From NCBI GenBank assembly GCA_004151065.3, contig NWUY0300021400.1, positions 12,201 through 32,306 on the forward strand: 20,106 nucleotides of DNA, written 5' to 3'. A program made the position numbers and the translations under genes. Of this stretch, positions 1 to 9,827 are shown one piece after another; positions within the stretch are counted from its first letter, which is position 1, and each line of letters opens with the position of its first letter. The notes under the pieces were generated by a model, which saw only the letters and a program-made list of their open reading frames with translations, made no database searches and was not told where the DNA came from. The stretch is from Larix sibirica. Its lineage: Eukaryota > Streptophyta > Pinopsida > Pinales > Pinaceae.

Positions 1-464
1 AGTTAAGATCAACTTGGTCTAATGTGTCTTTAGGTAAAGTGTGTTTCTTTAGTATGCATTTGTACTTATGTAATATGATGGTCATGATATGTTCTAGACA
101 TAGAGTGATCTGATGGTTCATCTTCTCCTCGATCTTAACAACTATATTGATTTGTGGCTTAACACATAATTGGTCCATGGTCTCTATTTAAAGAGCATGT
201 AGGATCATTTGTTAATGATCAATTGTGATAAACTCGTCTATACAAAATTTTCCTTTTGCATTAATATATTGCCTCAAGTGGCCATGTTGGCTAGAGTTGT
301 GAATTGTTTCACTCTCTGAGGGTTTTAACCACATAATGCATTGGTGTTTCAATATGTGATATGTTCGTGTGAGCGGTTGCTTAAGGTGTTTGATCTATGT
401 GGAAATACCACGTTTTAGTCGAATAATGCAAGGACGTCAAAAAATCAGGATTGTGTTAAAATTG
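1..464. other. AT-rich spacer, no gene seen
   Basis: No reading frame, RNA gene or repeat boundary can be supported here. It lies upstream of the acyl-activating enzyme fragment and could contain more of that pseudogene in unrecognisable form, but I find no matching motif. The stretch just before 465 loosely resembles the hinge region of the enzyme in broken frames, which is too weak to annotate. Confidence 0.5.
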
Positions 465-795
465 ATTTGAATGTTTAGCAGTGCATTTTTTAAATGGTGT
501 GACCACATTTTATGAATCAAACCCATGATTGTTGAGGCGGCTATTGTGGCCAACCTGCATCCTTTATGGGGAGAGACCCTATGTGTCTTTGTGATTACTA
601 GGTTGATGACATGGATCAGAGGAAATGTTATGTCATTATACAAGGAGTTGTTGCCTCACTACATGGTTCCAAAACTTTGGTGTTCATGGACTCACTACAT
701 CAGGTAGCCAAGACCTCCACTGGTGAAATTCAAAAGTTTATTCTCAAGGAAATGGCTAAAATGTTTGTCATCACCTCCCCAAATAGCCTTAATAG
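465..795 (+). pseudogene. Acyl-activating enzyme (AMP-binding CoA ligase), C-terminal domain fragment
   Basis: This is a broken copy of the C-terminal lid domain of a plant acyl-activating enzyme of the AAE1/butyrate-CoA ligase type, which activates carboxylic acids with ATP and joins them to CoA. Seen in the sequence: from 525 one frame reads EAAIVANLHPLWGETLCVF, the family's conserved lid-domain core, followed by LLPHYMVPK near 648-674. The match then moves to another frame at the A-run near 669-675 and continues LVFMDSL, then KTSTGEIQKFILKEMAKM to about 760. A stretch near 615-650 matches the family best in a third frame, so at least two or three frameshifts are present. The A10 motif that should end in the catalytic lysine (TSTGK) reads TSTGE, with GAA at 725-727. 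The large N-terminal AMP-binding domain is absent. No functional product is expected. Family assignment is confident; the exact subclade is not. Confidence 0.85.
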
Positions 796-1650
796 GATGT
801 GATCTTCAAGCATAGTCATTATTTATAGGCTAATTGTGTTTGTTACAATGTCCATTGGGTTGTTGTTTGTGCTATTTTTTATGTTGCTTCTACATATTAT
901 TTCAACGTTAGGACTTTGAATGTTAAGGTATGTTATCCTAATAGCATTTTATGATGTATTTGAAGGTGGTATTTATAAATGAAACTAGATTATCGTTGTG
1001 TGTATTAAAAATTAAAGTTTGCTGCAATTGAAATTTGAATTGGTATGCATAAAGTACAATTTAAATTTGTATTTATAATTATTAAATTCGGATTTTTATA
1101 TGAAATTCAACAAGAATCAAATCATTTAAATTGTGAAATTACACGTATTAGATATTAATATTGAACAATCACGTTACAATAAAGATATTTGAAAATGTTG
1201 AATCCGTTTTTATATTAAATCACACCAATTTTATTAATTCAAATTATAATTTTGACAAAAAAAAACTAGATTAAAGTGATAACAAACTCTAAAATGTCCC
1301 AAACTTAAAATATATAACCTTCCTTTTAAAATAACATTTTCAAACTAAATACTCCAATACAAAGTTTACCTTATATTTGTTCTCAAACTATATTTTCAAG
1401 CTAAATACTTTAATACAAAGTTTACCTTAAAACAATCCTTTTTTTAAGAATCAAGCTAAGAAACAAAGAAACAATAGTGAATTATATACCAATCTTAAAT
1501 CAATCTTGCCATAATGGATTGTACTTGGGTTTATTTTTGAAAGTTTACTTTCGTAATATAGCAATGTTGCTAATATATTTAGGTAAATAATTTCTTTTTT
1601 TTCTTTTTTTATTAGAGGAATCGACATGGGATCAATTCTCATCTACTACC
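796..1650. other. AT-rich spacer with homopolymer runs
   Basis: The sequence is strongly AT-rich with short A and T runs and no supported coding. Two similar lines near 1328-1360 and 1390-1430 share 'actaaatact' and 'aatacaaagtttacctta', suggesting a diverged local duplication of about 60 bp. No RNA gene or element boundary is visible. Confidence 0.4.
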
Positions 1651-1659
1651 ACTATACTC

Positions 1660-1790
1660 TTAGGTGCATCCACATTGCCCCTACACAGGTATACATTTTA
1701 TTCGAGGTTTGAACCCGCGACGTCACACAAAGTGCCTTAACAATACACCCTATCGTCAATTGGTGTACCTCGGAGGTTATTTAAGTAAAT
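1660..1790 (-). mobile_element. Possible tRNA-derived SINE head (B-box-like site)
   Basis: Read on the minus strand, 1706-1716 contains GGGTTCAAACC, a good match to the Pol III B box (GGTTCRANNCC). Upstream on the same strand lies a weaker A-box-like stretch with GTTAAGGCA. The spacing is roughly that of a tRNA, and plant SINEs begin with such blocks. No poly-A tail or target duplication could be defined, so the element ends are approximate. It could also be a decayed tRNA pseudogene or a chance match. Confidence 0.35.
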
Positions 1791-2186
1791 AATTTCAAAT
1801 AACACTTGTATAAAACTAAAATAAATTAAATTCAAATTTTAGATATTTAAAAGGGGATAAGAAGAATGAGAGATATTTGACGCTTTTTGTTTTCGGAATT
1901 GTATGTAGTTATATTTAAATATAAACTATGAATGTATTCGTATTTTAATAGTCCTAAAATTGTTAAGCTACATGTATATAACGATGAGAGAATCATAAAC
2001 TTGTTTTCAAATTTGGGTATAAAAATATAAAGAAACTTATTTCAAATTTGATTAAGACAATTAATGATTTATTCCTAACTCTTTCGAGTAGACACCACAC
2101 ATTATGTCCTTTGAAAACAATAATATGGAATCATTGCAAACCTAAATTCTATTTGAAGGCTTTTTCAAACAATTTATATTATCATG
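1791..2186. other. AT-rich spacer
   Basis: No coding, RNA or element feature can be supported. The composition is very AT-rich. Confidence 0.4.
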
Positions 2187-2254
2187 AAGGATTATTTCAA
2201 GCATTTTATATAAATATATGAAGGATTATTTCAAGCATTTTATATAAATATATG
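2187..2254. repeat. Perfect 34-bp tandem duplication (2 copies)
   Basis: The 34-bp unit at 2187-2220 (beginning AAGGATTATTTCAAGC, ending AAATATATG) is repeated without change at 2221-2254. Identity of the copies in a region that is otherwise heavily decayed suggests a recent duplication by slippage or unequal exchange, or a copying artefact in assembly. Confidence 0.95.
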
Positions 2255-2279
2255 TTGATTAACTTTTCATTTGGCTTTG

Positions 2280-3600
2280 TTACCCCTCATATTGCATGAG
2301 GTTTACACTTATGATTTTGATCACAAAGATTGAACTTGTAAAGTGATTTGTTTGATGGACTAGGGTATAGGGTACATGTGAGCTTTGGCATAGAGATGTT
2401 GCTCTCTTTGATGTTGTGATTACACTCCTCTTCCGTGACAATGTGGGTATATCTTGGAGGGTTTTGGCATTACTATTTTTATTTAACACTTAGTGTATCT
2501 AATGGAGTGGGAATCCATCAACTTAGGGTCTCGCAATGTTTTGAAATGTTAATAGTTGTGCCTTGGTATGATTAAGAGATTTCACTATAGATTATAAGGT
2601 TGTATCGTGATAAATCTTCATTAAGGTGGATCACCCTAACAATTTGACCTTTTTGTAAGGTTCTAAACATAAGATTGATGCATTGGGAGGTATCTAGTGT
2701 AGGCATCCCATGTGTCTTGGGGTTGCTTAGCACATATACCACCTTCTCATGACACATGTGGCACCCCTTGTTGGAGCACTAGCCTTGTTCATGCATATTG
2801 CAAACGATTTGGGGTTATCTTACCTTGGATTTGATTGTATTGGAAGCCTCACTACTAAAGCACCCTATCTCTTTCGAGTGGTTTCACATTAGGATGTTGA
2901 TCATTGCAAGATGCAATATGCTTTTTTTTTAAACGCCCTCTCTTCTATCGCGTATTTTGAGGCATTCACACATCCCATTGCTTGAAAGGTTGGCATGTGT
3001 CTCTATGGCATACTTTTTCTTGTCTTCATGGTTTGAATGCCCTCGCTTGTATGGAGACACTTGGTACTTTGATGACATATTGGCATTGTTGAATACTATC
3101 TCTACTAGAGTGCTCCCATTTATTCCCTCTCTTGGCACACATATTGATGCACAATGATATTCTATTGTCCGTAGGATGGGTCCATCCCCTTCCTTCGTGG
3201 AGTTAGTTGAGTGTCGTGATGACCTTGCACATGGATTTGATTGGTTGACCCCCTAATTCCATGGATCTACCCTTTGTACATTCTTTTATGAATAGGTATT
3301 TTAGATATTGAGCCCTTTGGAGGTGACGTCCTAGCTTGAAGGACTTCATTTGGCGTGTGGTCATCCCTTATTCTATTCTTGAGTGGGTTGATCCATATAT
3401 GGAGGGTGTACTGCACATGTTTTGAAGACATATCAAATGGAGAGTCAACATGTCCCACTCTTGGAGGTTTACTTGCACACACATTCACATATCTAGATGG
3501 GATGTTTCTCTTGTAGAGACCACACTTGCCATCTTGAGGAAGTTTTACTTGGATCAAACTCTCATTGATGAAAACATCCACATTGGAAGAGCCACACGTG
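2280..3600 (-). pseudogene. Decayed unrecognised coding region (probable transposon remnant)
   Basis: The minus strand carries a series of short open stretches in different frames (about 3581-3267, 3138-2929, 2757-2572 and 2489-2280). The longest, 3267-3581, gives about 104 residues with a hydrophilic, basic composition, including KLPQDGKCGLYKRNIPSRY and SKPPRVGHVDSPFDMSSKHV. I do not recognise a family. Ordinary codon-like runs interrupted by stops and frame changes suggest an old transposon open reading frame, for example a gag-like or unknown element protein, but no catalytic motif (reverse transcriptase, integrase or transposase) is visible. It could equally be non-coding repeat DNA with chance open frames. 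The neighbouring LTR-like block at 3862-4337 points the other way, so the two are not obviously one element. Confidence 0.3.
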
Positions 3601-3861
3601 CCTTTTCATGAGCTTTGTTTGGTTCATTGCACACCTTGTCATGTATGATTGATGGGACATCCACCTTAGAGACCACATAAGCTACTTTGAAGATTGTATT
3701 CCGTGTTTCCTTCCATTAAAGAAGGAGACATTCACCTGGGGAGATGGCACATGACATAACAACTCATTATTTTATAATTGTTTGATTTGTCACATGAGTT
3801 GGTTATGAGATAACATAGTTTTACTTGGAAAGAAAAGTGGATCTAAACCACTTTATGCTAT

Positions 3862-4337
3862 TGTTGGAGAGTTTCTTGAGAAAAATGTGAATCTAGGTGA
3901 GGAAATCATTGTTTTATTGCAAATGAAGATGAGCTAAACTCTATATAAATAATTTCCCTCCCTCTTCCATTCTTGTGGTTGGATTTACGAGGATTTCTCT
4001 ATTGTTGGAGCTTTGTTGAATATCGAATGGAAGGGTTATGGAGATTTCTTTTGGGTTTTCTAATTGTTGTTGGTGTATGCTAGAGATTACTTGCAGGGAA
4101 CATGATTGAAAGGTTGAGTTTCAAGGATGTATCTACCATATTGGAAGGGACTTATTCAAGGGATGTTCCCTCTTTTCTCCCTTTGATGTCTCGTTTCTAA
4201 ATGTGATATCTTACATCTATCATCCCTTATGAGTTGTTGTTGGGTTAATACCTCACAGCATGACACACCATTATATCATGGTTTGAGTGTGGCACCTTTA
4301 GCCCCCCCCCCCAAGTTTATTCCTTAATTATTCAACA
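3862..4337 (+). mobile_element. Candidate LTR (solo or remnant)
   Basis: The block begins TGTTGGAGAG and ends TTATTCAACA, the TGTTG...CAACA termini typical of plant LTRs. It has a TATA box (TATATAAAT, 3942-3950) about 80 bp in, followed by a pyrimidine-rich stretch, and a run of 11 C (4302-4312) about 25 bp before the 3' end. A C-rich run near the 3' end is common in plant LTRs. Against this, the 5 bp on either side (GCTAT and ACAAG) do not match as a target duplication, and no primer-binding site follows. The 5' boundary is therefore uncertain. Confidence 0.35.
3942..3950 (+). promoter_or_regulatory. TATA box of candidate LTR
   Basis: TATATAAAT is followed within 10 bp by a CT-rich stretch (TTTCCCTCCCTCTTCC), a usual plant core-promoter arrangement. 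It lies inside the candidate LTR. Confidence 0.4.
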
Positions 4338-5488
4338 ACAAGTTAATGTGAATTGTGGCAAGTGTATTAGCTTTATTTACCTTAATCATTCATAAATAAC
4401 TCTCTTATATCGATGATTCTTAACTCCACCTGCCCTATATTGAATAGGCATTAGTCCCTTATCTTCCATCGCCTCATTTTTCTATACTATAAAAGGAAAT
4501 GTTTTGCTAATCTATCTCGTCACAGCACCTTGACCTACTTATCGTAGTTTGAGCAATCCTACTTCAAGGATACCCCCCTTGTGTTGGGGAAGAGCAAACC
4601 TAGAGTGAGAGTGGGAGTTATCAAGCTAATAGTGGGTAGTCCCTCTAAGTTCTCTGAGGGTTGAACTTGCGTTTAAGGGATTTACCCATTTGAATGTAGG
4701 TTCGAGAGGTAACAAACCTTATAAATGATCTTAAAATATTTTTTTATAGGTTTTCTAAATTCAAAAGGAACAAAGTAACATTTATCAAGCTCTTGTTCAA
4801 AGTTTAAATGAAGAAAGTAGAGATACATGAAAGAGTAACATCCTCGTGTTTTTTTCAATCTTATACTTTTTGAAAGAATCTCACTTGTAGCTTTCAGAGA
4901 GAATTTGGTTCACTCAAGCAACTCTAGCAGTTCAACGTCATGATCATTAAGCACCCTACCATAAACCCACGACTTATGGAAAAACACAACATAATTCGTA
5001 ACGTTGACATTAAATCGCTAGAAAGCGTTACCCCTACAAAATAATACAAAAAGGGGGAAAAATTCTCATTTTTAGCTCATCTCCCTATTATTCATCCACT
5101 ATTGCTCATCCTCTTGTCGAAATGCTTATTGTTGCTAAGGACAATGTGTAAAATGAAAGTCATAATGACAACCATGAAAAAGCACAACTAGGATGCCAAG
5201 ATAGTGAACAATACTATATCTAGTCCAAACTTACTAGGGTATCTAAGGTGAAACATTTTGGTTCCCTGTATGCGCGATTCATATTACTTCAAATTACCCT
5301 GTTGTGACCACCCTTTAAATAAATTTTAGGCCTTAGATTGTTAACATTGGTTGCTTTCGCAATAGGGAAGGATGCATTCATATCATGGCTTGAAAGTAAT
5401 AACGCCACTGTTATTTTATAACCCTACTTTTCGTAACAAAATAAGTAGCATCAAACAAAAAAGTTAATCACTGGGAATTGTGAAGAAC
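4338..5488. other. Spacer without supported genes
   Basis: No gene is supported. A TATA-like CTATAAAAGG occurs near 4489 with nothing convincing downstream. The remainder is unremarkable AT-rich DNA. Confidence 0.4.
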
Positions 5489-5517
5489 GCTCATTGAATC
5501 ATATAAATTCAATGAGC
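5489..5517. repeat. Short perfect inverted repeat (hairpin)
   Basis: Arms GCTCATTGAAT (5489-5499) and ATTCAATGAGC (5507-5517) are perfectly complementary around a 7-nt loop. There is no T tract or gene end that would make it a terminator, and plants do not use such terminators. Function is unknown. Confidence 0.7.
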
Positions 5518-5540
5518 AAAACATCAATGTGAAAACTTAC

Positions 5541-5640
5541 CTTTGGACCGAATATTGGGGACATAACCTCATCACTATCTCACTTTGCAACAAAAAAGGA
5601 TGGATTCACAAGAAAATGTCGACTTGCAACCATTAATGTT
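5541..5640 (-). other. Possible decayed exon with strong splice donor
   Basis: On the minus strand a frame reads through LVNPSFFVAK, one stop, then DSDEVMSPIFGPK, and meets AAAG|GTAAGT at the donor (exon's last base at 5541), a full plant consensus. A second short segment near 5255 on the same strand begins after ACAG and also ends before GTAAGT. I do not recognise the protein, and the internal stop argues for a pseudogene. A chance donor match is possible. Confidence 0.25.
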
Positions 5641-5785
5641 GATGTTTCTAAAAAATGCCAGCTAAAATCATAAAAAAATAATAATAAACAAGCAAATGAT
5701 GTTAAGTGTGTAAAATTACCACTAGGAGATGATAGAACAAGCATTGCCAACAATATACTCATTTAAGAGGTTAATTTAAAAATCC

Positions 5786-5935
5786 TGAGTAGAGCAAGAT
5801 GAATACAACAAATATAAAGCAAGCACATAAATATCCACCGATGATTTGTCCTCAAAACCCTTTACCGAGAAAAACAACGTTCAAAATATATATTTTAATA
5901 CCCTTGGCCAATTAGGCCGCCACCTGAGGCACATT
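5786..5935 (-). repeat. 3' LTR, distal part (split by LINE)
   Basis: This segment aligns with 10601-10755 of the other LTR, sharing AACAAATATAAAGCAAGCA, CCCTTTAC and ACCCTTGGCCAAT. It ends at the first copy of the LINE target duplication (5921-5935), after which homology resumes at 9828. Confidence 0.85.
5921..5935. repeat. LINE target-site duplication, copy 1
   Basis: CACCTGAGGCACATT at 5921-5935 is identical to 9813-9827. The uninterrupted sister LTR has CACCTAAAACACATT at the matching place, once only (10741-10755), which confirms that this is duplicated target DNA. Confidence 0.95.
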
Positions 5936-6167
5936 TGTTTTTGTAATTGAGCTCTTACATTGTATTTTCACAAAACAATTACATATATGTACATATAAAA
6001 TGGGCGCTGAGCCTCTCTGACAAAGAAAATGCTTAGTTCTGTGAGTCAAAAAGAGACTGCTAACACTGTTCATAAAAAAATTCCTGGCTGTTGTTATTGG
6101 GCGATATACAGCAAGGCTGATATAGTCCAAAATTTCTTCAAATTGACAATCATTAACATAAAAACTA

Positions 6168-7031
6168 TTAGTGTGAATTGCTAACAAAGTCCATAAAGAA
6201 GGAGCCATGCCAAACTCGTCAAGATGCTATGGTGCCAAAGCTACCGAGGTTGTTATGAGGTTCTAGGATCCAATCTTCGTAACTGTAGGGCGTATCTTCT
6301 CTAGCTTGGAAAGTGTCCACAGGCTCATGCTTAATGCCCCCCGAAGTAGGCCCGATTGGCTTGACGTCCATTGCAACATTGACCACCTATGGTTTTGGTT
6401 CCTCTTCCTTAATGTATTTCCCATGAGTGCCCAGGTTCGTTGGGATTTGAATGTTTGTCTCCTCCATCGTCGCTACGGGGCTCGAATTTCCCTCTTCAGG
6501 CTCCATGACCACCACAAGGAGCAGATAAGGGAGGTTAAACAACTACGCCAGGTCGACACATCAATGTATCATCACTTGAACTCTATGTTCCAACTCGTGC
6601 ATTCTGGTTTGCATGTCACCATCCAGGTCGCATATTTCATTTCCGATATCCAATAGCATGTTCGTCATGGAGCCTAATTACCGATCCAGGGTCACTTCCC
6701 TCGCCTCTTTGTTGTGAGTGGGATGAGAACCACCTCTCCGGCTGGGAGCACGATGGAGTTCCCTCACCATCTTCATACTTGCTCTACCACCCTTGCACAC
6801 TCTCACATTCTGTACACGAGTGTGCGTTATAGTGGTATCGTCACTGAGTTCTAGACACTTGGGGATCAACTACCCACTATATATCCCTTCTCTGATACTA
6901 GGTGGTGATACTTCAATCCTTTTCATCCCCCCCATGGCTCTAACTGTGAGTTGAATTAGCCATGTGATGTCGAGCATGGAAACTCTCGGTCGGGGGGCGT
7001 GGTAAATGCCCACCCTACACATACATCGTCT
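6168..7031 (-). pseudogene. Unexplained low-stop frame in the LINE 3' region
   Basis: One minus-strand frame runs 288 codons from a stop at 7032-7034 to one at 6168-6170, with only six internal stops (6870, 6678, 6561, 6543, 6387, 6219). About 13 would be expected at this base composition. Readable segments include GGMKRIEVSPPSIREGIYSG, a possible coiled coil (MTNMLLDIGNEICDLDGD, then HELEHRVQ), and an acidic, proline-containing tail (KYIKEEEPKP, VDTFQAREDTPYSYEDWILE). I recognise no family. It could be a LINE accessory ORF, a C-terminal extension, a gag-like remnant from a nested element, or chance; the opposite strand is also open at 6306-6656. Statistical support is modest. Confidence 0.35.
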
Positions 7032-7074
7032 CTAGCTAATGCAGTGTCCCTTCAGCATAAATGCTTTGAGATTA

Positions 7075-9812
7075 TTCTAATAGTACCCCATCTGGGGGAT
7101 CCCAATTTTGCTTAGCTAGAGCCTGACAAGAGAGAGAAAGTGAATTTTGTTGCTCAATGGCCACAATTGGATGATGCATTCTTCTTGAAGGTCCACACCT
7201 GAGTTTTCCAGATGGTCTGCCACCTTGTTGGCAAAGCGTTGAACTTCCCATGCGGGGTTTGGATCATGTTTGCAACAGAGACAAGGAGGTTATCCAATCG
7301 CCAACCGTAAGAGAGCTTGGAGGGAGGTGTGTCGTTCTAAATACGTATGAGCATGTCTATTATTAGTTTGGAATCGCCCTCGAACACAAGTTGGAAGAAG
7401 CTATGCTAGATAGCTAGTTTGATGCCATTATGTAATGTCAAAAGTTTTGTTACATTATTCAATTTGATTCCAAGGCTTCTCTCATATGTGCACATAATTG
7501 CACCGCTTAAATTTTTGAATACTCCCCAAAAGGACGCCTGTCCTGGGTTTCCCTTGTAAGCCTCGTCAAACTTTAACTTGAGCAATCCCTAAGCAAGAGC
7601 ACTCCAAGAGGTGGCATTAGGAGAAAACAGGGGGGGTGGGTGCATGAGAGCAGACTATGCTGGAGGACTGGCCAACCACTGAGTTAGGATCACCTTTCCC
7701 CCCCGATTTACCATCAAAGTTTTCTTCTGACCAATGTGAGAGAGTGACAGTTTCTACAACGTGTCTATAGATATTTTCCCATACATCTAGCCGTGAGTCC
7801 TTGAATATTCTTCTGTTTATTTCCTTCTAGTCCTTCCATGTGATAAAACTTGGGATAAGCTGCGAGATCTTATTGAGGACGGTATTCTTGTAGGGTTTAG
7901 CGCACCATGCAATCAAGGTGCCCGAAGCATTATTGCGTTGTCTATTCGATTGGTACATGATGGTTGCTGCTTGGCCCCAAAGTTGAGAGTTGAAGGAGCA
8001 ACTATCCAAGAGGTGATTGATAGCTTCTGAGTTCCGCAAGCATATATGACATGTTGAGGGCCCAATGAAGCCACGACACTGCAGGTTGTCCCAGGTGAGT
8101 ACTCTCCCATGTCCTACAAGCCAGAGAAAAGAGCATATTTTGGGTTAGTAACTTGAGTTCCATATTTCTCCCTCAACACATATTTGTTCAATTGATGAGC
8201 CCTAGTCACTAGTGCATAAGCCTCTTTGACTGAGAAATTTCCTGATGATGAGTGTCCCCATCTTAGAATGTTTGGGCCTTGTTTGATTTTGATGCTTCAC
8301 CTTCTAGCTTCCTCAATCCAAGGTTGAGTATTTACATGAGCCGAGATTCCTAGCTCTTCACTCATATATTTCTATTCCCTCCAATTACTTTCCTATTGGG
8401 TCTACTGCCAATAAAGAGAAACTATGTGGTCTAGATGATTGTCCATGTTTTACACAATGTCCTCCAAAGATTATGTGTCTTGGAGGAGGGAGAGTTGTTG
8501 CCACGAGTCTGCCCATAAGTGAGCAAAGTTACCATCTCTTATCTCCCATAAGCAATGTTCCCAAATCACTCCACGTTTTTTCCATGCTGCTTCCAAATCA
8601 GAGAGCCTTGCAAAGGTTCTTCCCATTAGACTAGGTTGTTATCTTCCACGTTCTGGTAATTCTTTTTCCTCCACAATTTTTTCCATGAATCATTTGCCCT
8701 TTTTAGCCAACGCAACCATATTTTGGCACTTAGAACCTTGTTCATTGTTTCTTGATCCCTGAGGTCGAGACCTATAGAGCGCTTGGGTTGGCAGAGATCT
8801 ACCCATTTAAAAAGTGCCCATTTTCTACCACCCCTAGCCCCACTCCACAAAAATCGTCTTTCAACGTTGTGTATTGTCTTTAAGATGGCCTTGGGAGCAA
8901 CCAGAGCAGAGAAAAGGTAAAGGGGAATGGCTTGCAAGACTGACTTGAGCAGAGTTATGTGACTAGGTAGATTCAAGGGGAGGAAGGTCCAAGAAGATAA
9001 CCTTTTTACCAAAGAGGTTTAAAGGTCCTCCCAAGAGCTATTTCTAAGGGCATTGTCGATGAGTGGTATGCCAAGGTATTTGGATGGAAGTGTTCTCCTT
9101 GTGAATCCTAAAAGTCGAGAAATATGACGTTGGATGGCAAGGGGAGTATTGAAGAAGAAAATCTGTGACTTGGCTTTATTTCTCGAGGTTCCTGGGGCTT
9201 CACTAAAATCATTGAGGATGGTTTGGATGACAATAGCTTCTCTAACTAAGGCCCCCCCATAAGAATGGTGTCATCAACAAATTGACTATGTGAAGGAGGG
9301 GAATTCAAGTCATGCAGGGGAAGACCAACCGGGTTATGAAATTGAATGTTAGCCCTAATTCTCCCACTTAGACCTTCTTCCATTGGGATAAAAAGAAAAG
9401 GCAAGAGAGGGTCTCCTTGACGAATTCCCCGAAACCAATAAGCAAAACGGAGAAGACAAAGGAAGAGGTGAGAGCCATTACCCAATTTATCCAATGATTG
9501 TCAAAGCCAAAAGTTACGAGAACAACCCTCATATATTGCTAGCTCAACTCATCAAAATCTTTTGAAAGGTCCAGTTTGATAAACATACATGGTTTTCTAG
9601 TGGTCCACAGGGAGTGAATCAACTCGTGTGCCATGATAACGCTATCCATGATTTGTCTTCCTTCCACATATCTTGTCCGCTCTAGTGAAATAAGGTGTGG
9701 CAACAATGGTTTCATCCTTAGAGCAATCACCTTCGTGATGACTTTGTAGCTTACGTTGCAAAGGGATATCGGCCTAATTTTTTTTGGATCATCCACCTTA
9801 TCTTCCTTGGGG
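7075..9812 (-). pseudogene. LINE ORF2 polyprotein remnant: reverse transcriptase, zinc ribbon, RNase H
   Basis: The encoded enzyme copies LINE RNA into DNA at the target. In minus-strand order: 9812-9539 reads KKIRPISLCNVSYKVITKV and KLDLSKDFD, the fingers and motif A of L1-type reverse transcriptase; 9494-9246 holds GIRQGDPLLPFLF and the catalytic FVDD; about 9100 has KYLGIPL; 9012-8626 covers the thumb (SWTFLPLNLPSHITLLKSV, RRFLWSG); about 8090-7990 has a zinc ribbon with CHICLRNSEAINHLLDSC (CxxC and HxxxC). About 7575-7190 is an RNase H domain with KFDEAYKGNPG, EGDSKLIIDM and, after a frameshift, ADHLENSGVDL. A glutamate usual after the 'NNV' motif appears as lysine. At least six frame breaks plus internal stops rule out activity. 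The end near 7075 (NWDPPDGVLLE then stop) is my best guess for the natural terminus. Confidence 0.9.
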
Positions 9813-9827
9813 CACCTGAGGCACATT
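9813..9827. repeat. LINE target-site duplication, copy 2
   Basis: Identical 15-bp copy of 5921-5935. It marks the 5' truncation point of the LINE at 9812. Confidence 0.95.

Larger units (their letters stand above)
5936..9812 (-). mobile_element. 5'-truncated L1-type LINE
   Basis: A 3877-bp insertion lies exactly between two perfect 15-bp target duplications, inside an LTR whose sister copy lacks it. The coding strand is minus: the 5' end at 9812 begins within the reverse transcriptase domain, and the 3' end at 5936 has a short A-rich tail (ATTACAAAAACA). The endonuclease and ORF1 are missing, as expected of 5' truncation in target-primed reverse transcription. The region after the polyprotein (about 7075 to 5936) is 1.1 kb, long for a plant LINE 3' end, and may hold an extra frame or a nested insertion. 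Many frameshifts and stops show that it is dead. Confidence 0.93.

Noticed and set aside
5489-5517. Rho-independent terminator hairpin
   Set aside because: There is no T tract or upstream gene, and the DNA is eukaryotic nuclear sequence.
6306-6656. 116-codon plus-strand frame
   Set aside because: It lies antisense to the LINE and to the more protein-like minus-strand frame, with no recognisable motif; probably a chance opening in GC-richer DNA.
6219-6872. The internal stops in the low-stop LINE frame all being one C-to-T change from a sense codon, as if methylation damage had created them
   Set aside because: Every stop codon is one such change from CAA, CAG or CGA, so the observation carries no information.
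6885-6900. A primer-binding-like sequence (TAGTATCAGAGAAGG on the minus strand) suggesting a separate LTR retrotransposon inside the LINE 3' region
   Set aside because: No LTR end could be placed beside it and the LINE target duplications enclose the whole block, so a nested element is not demonstrated. It also translates in the low-stop frame. It remains an alternative for 6168-7031.
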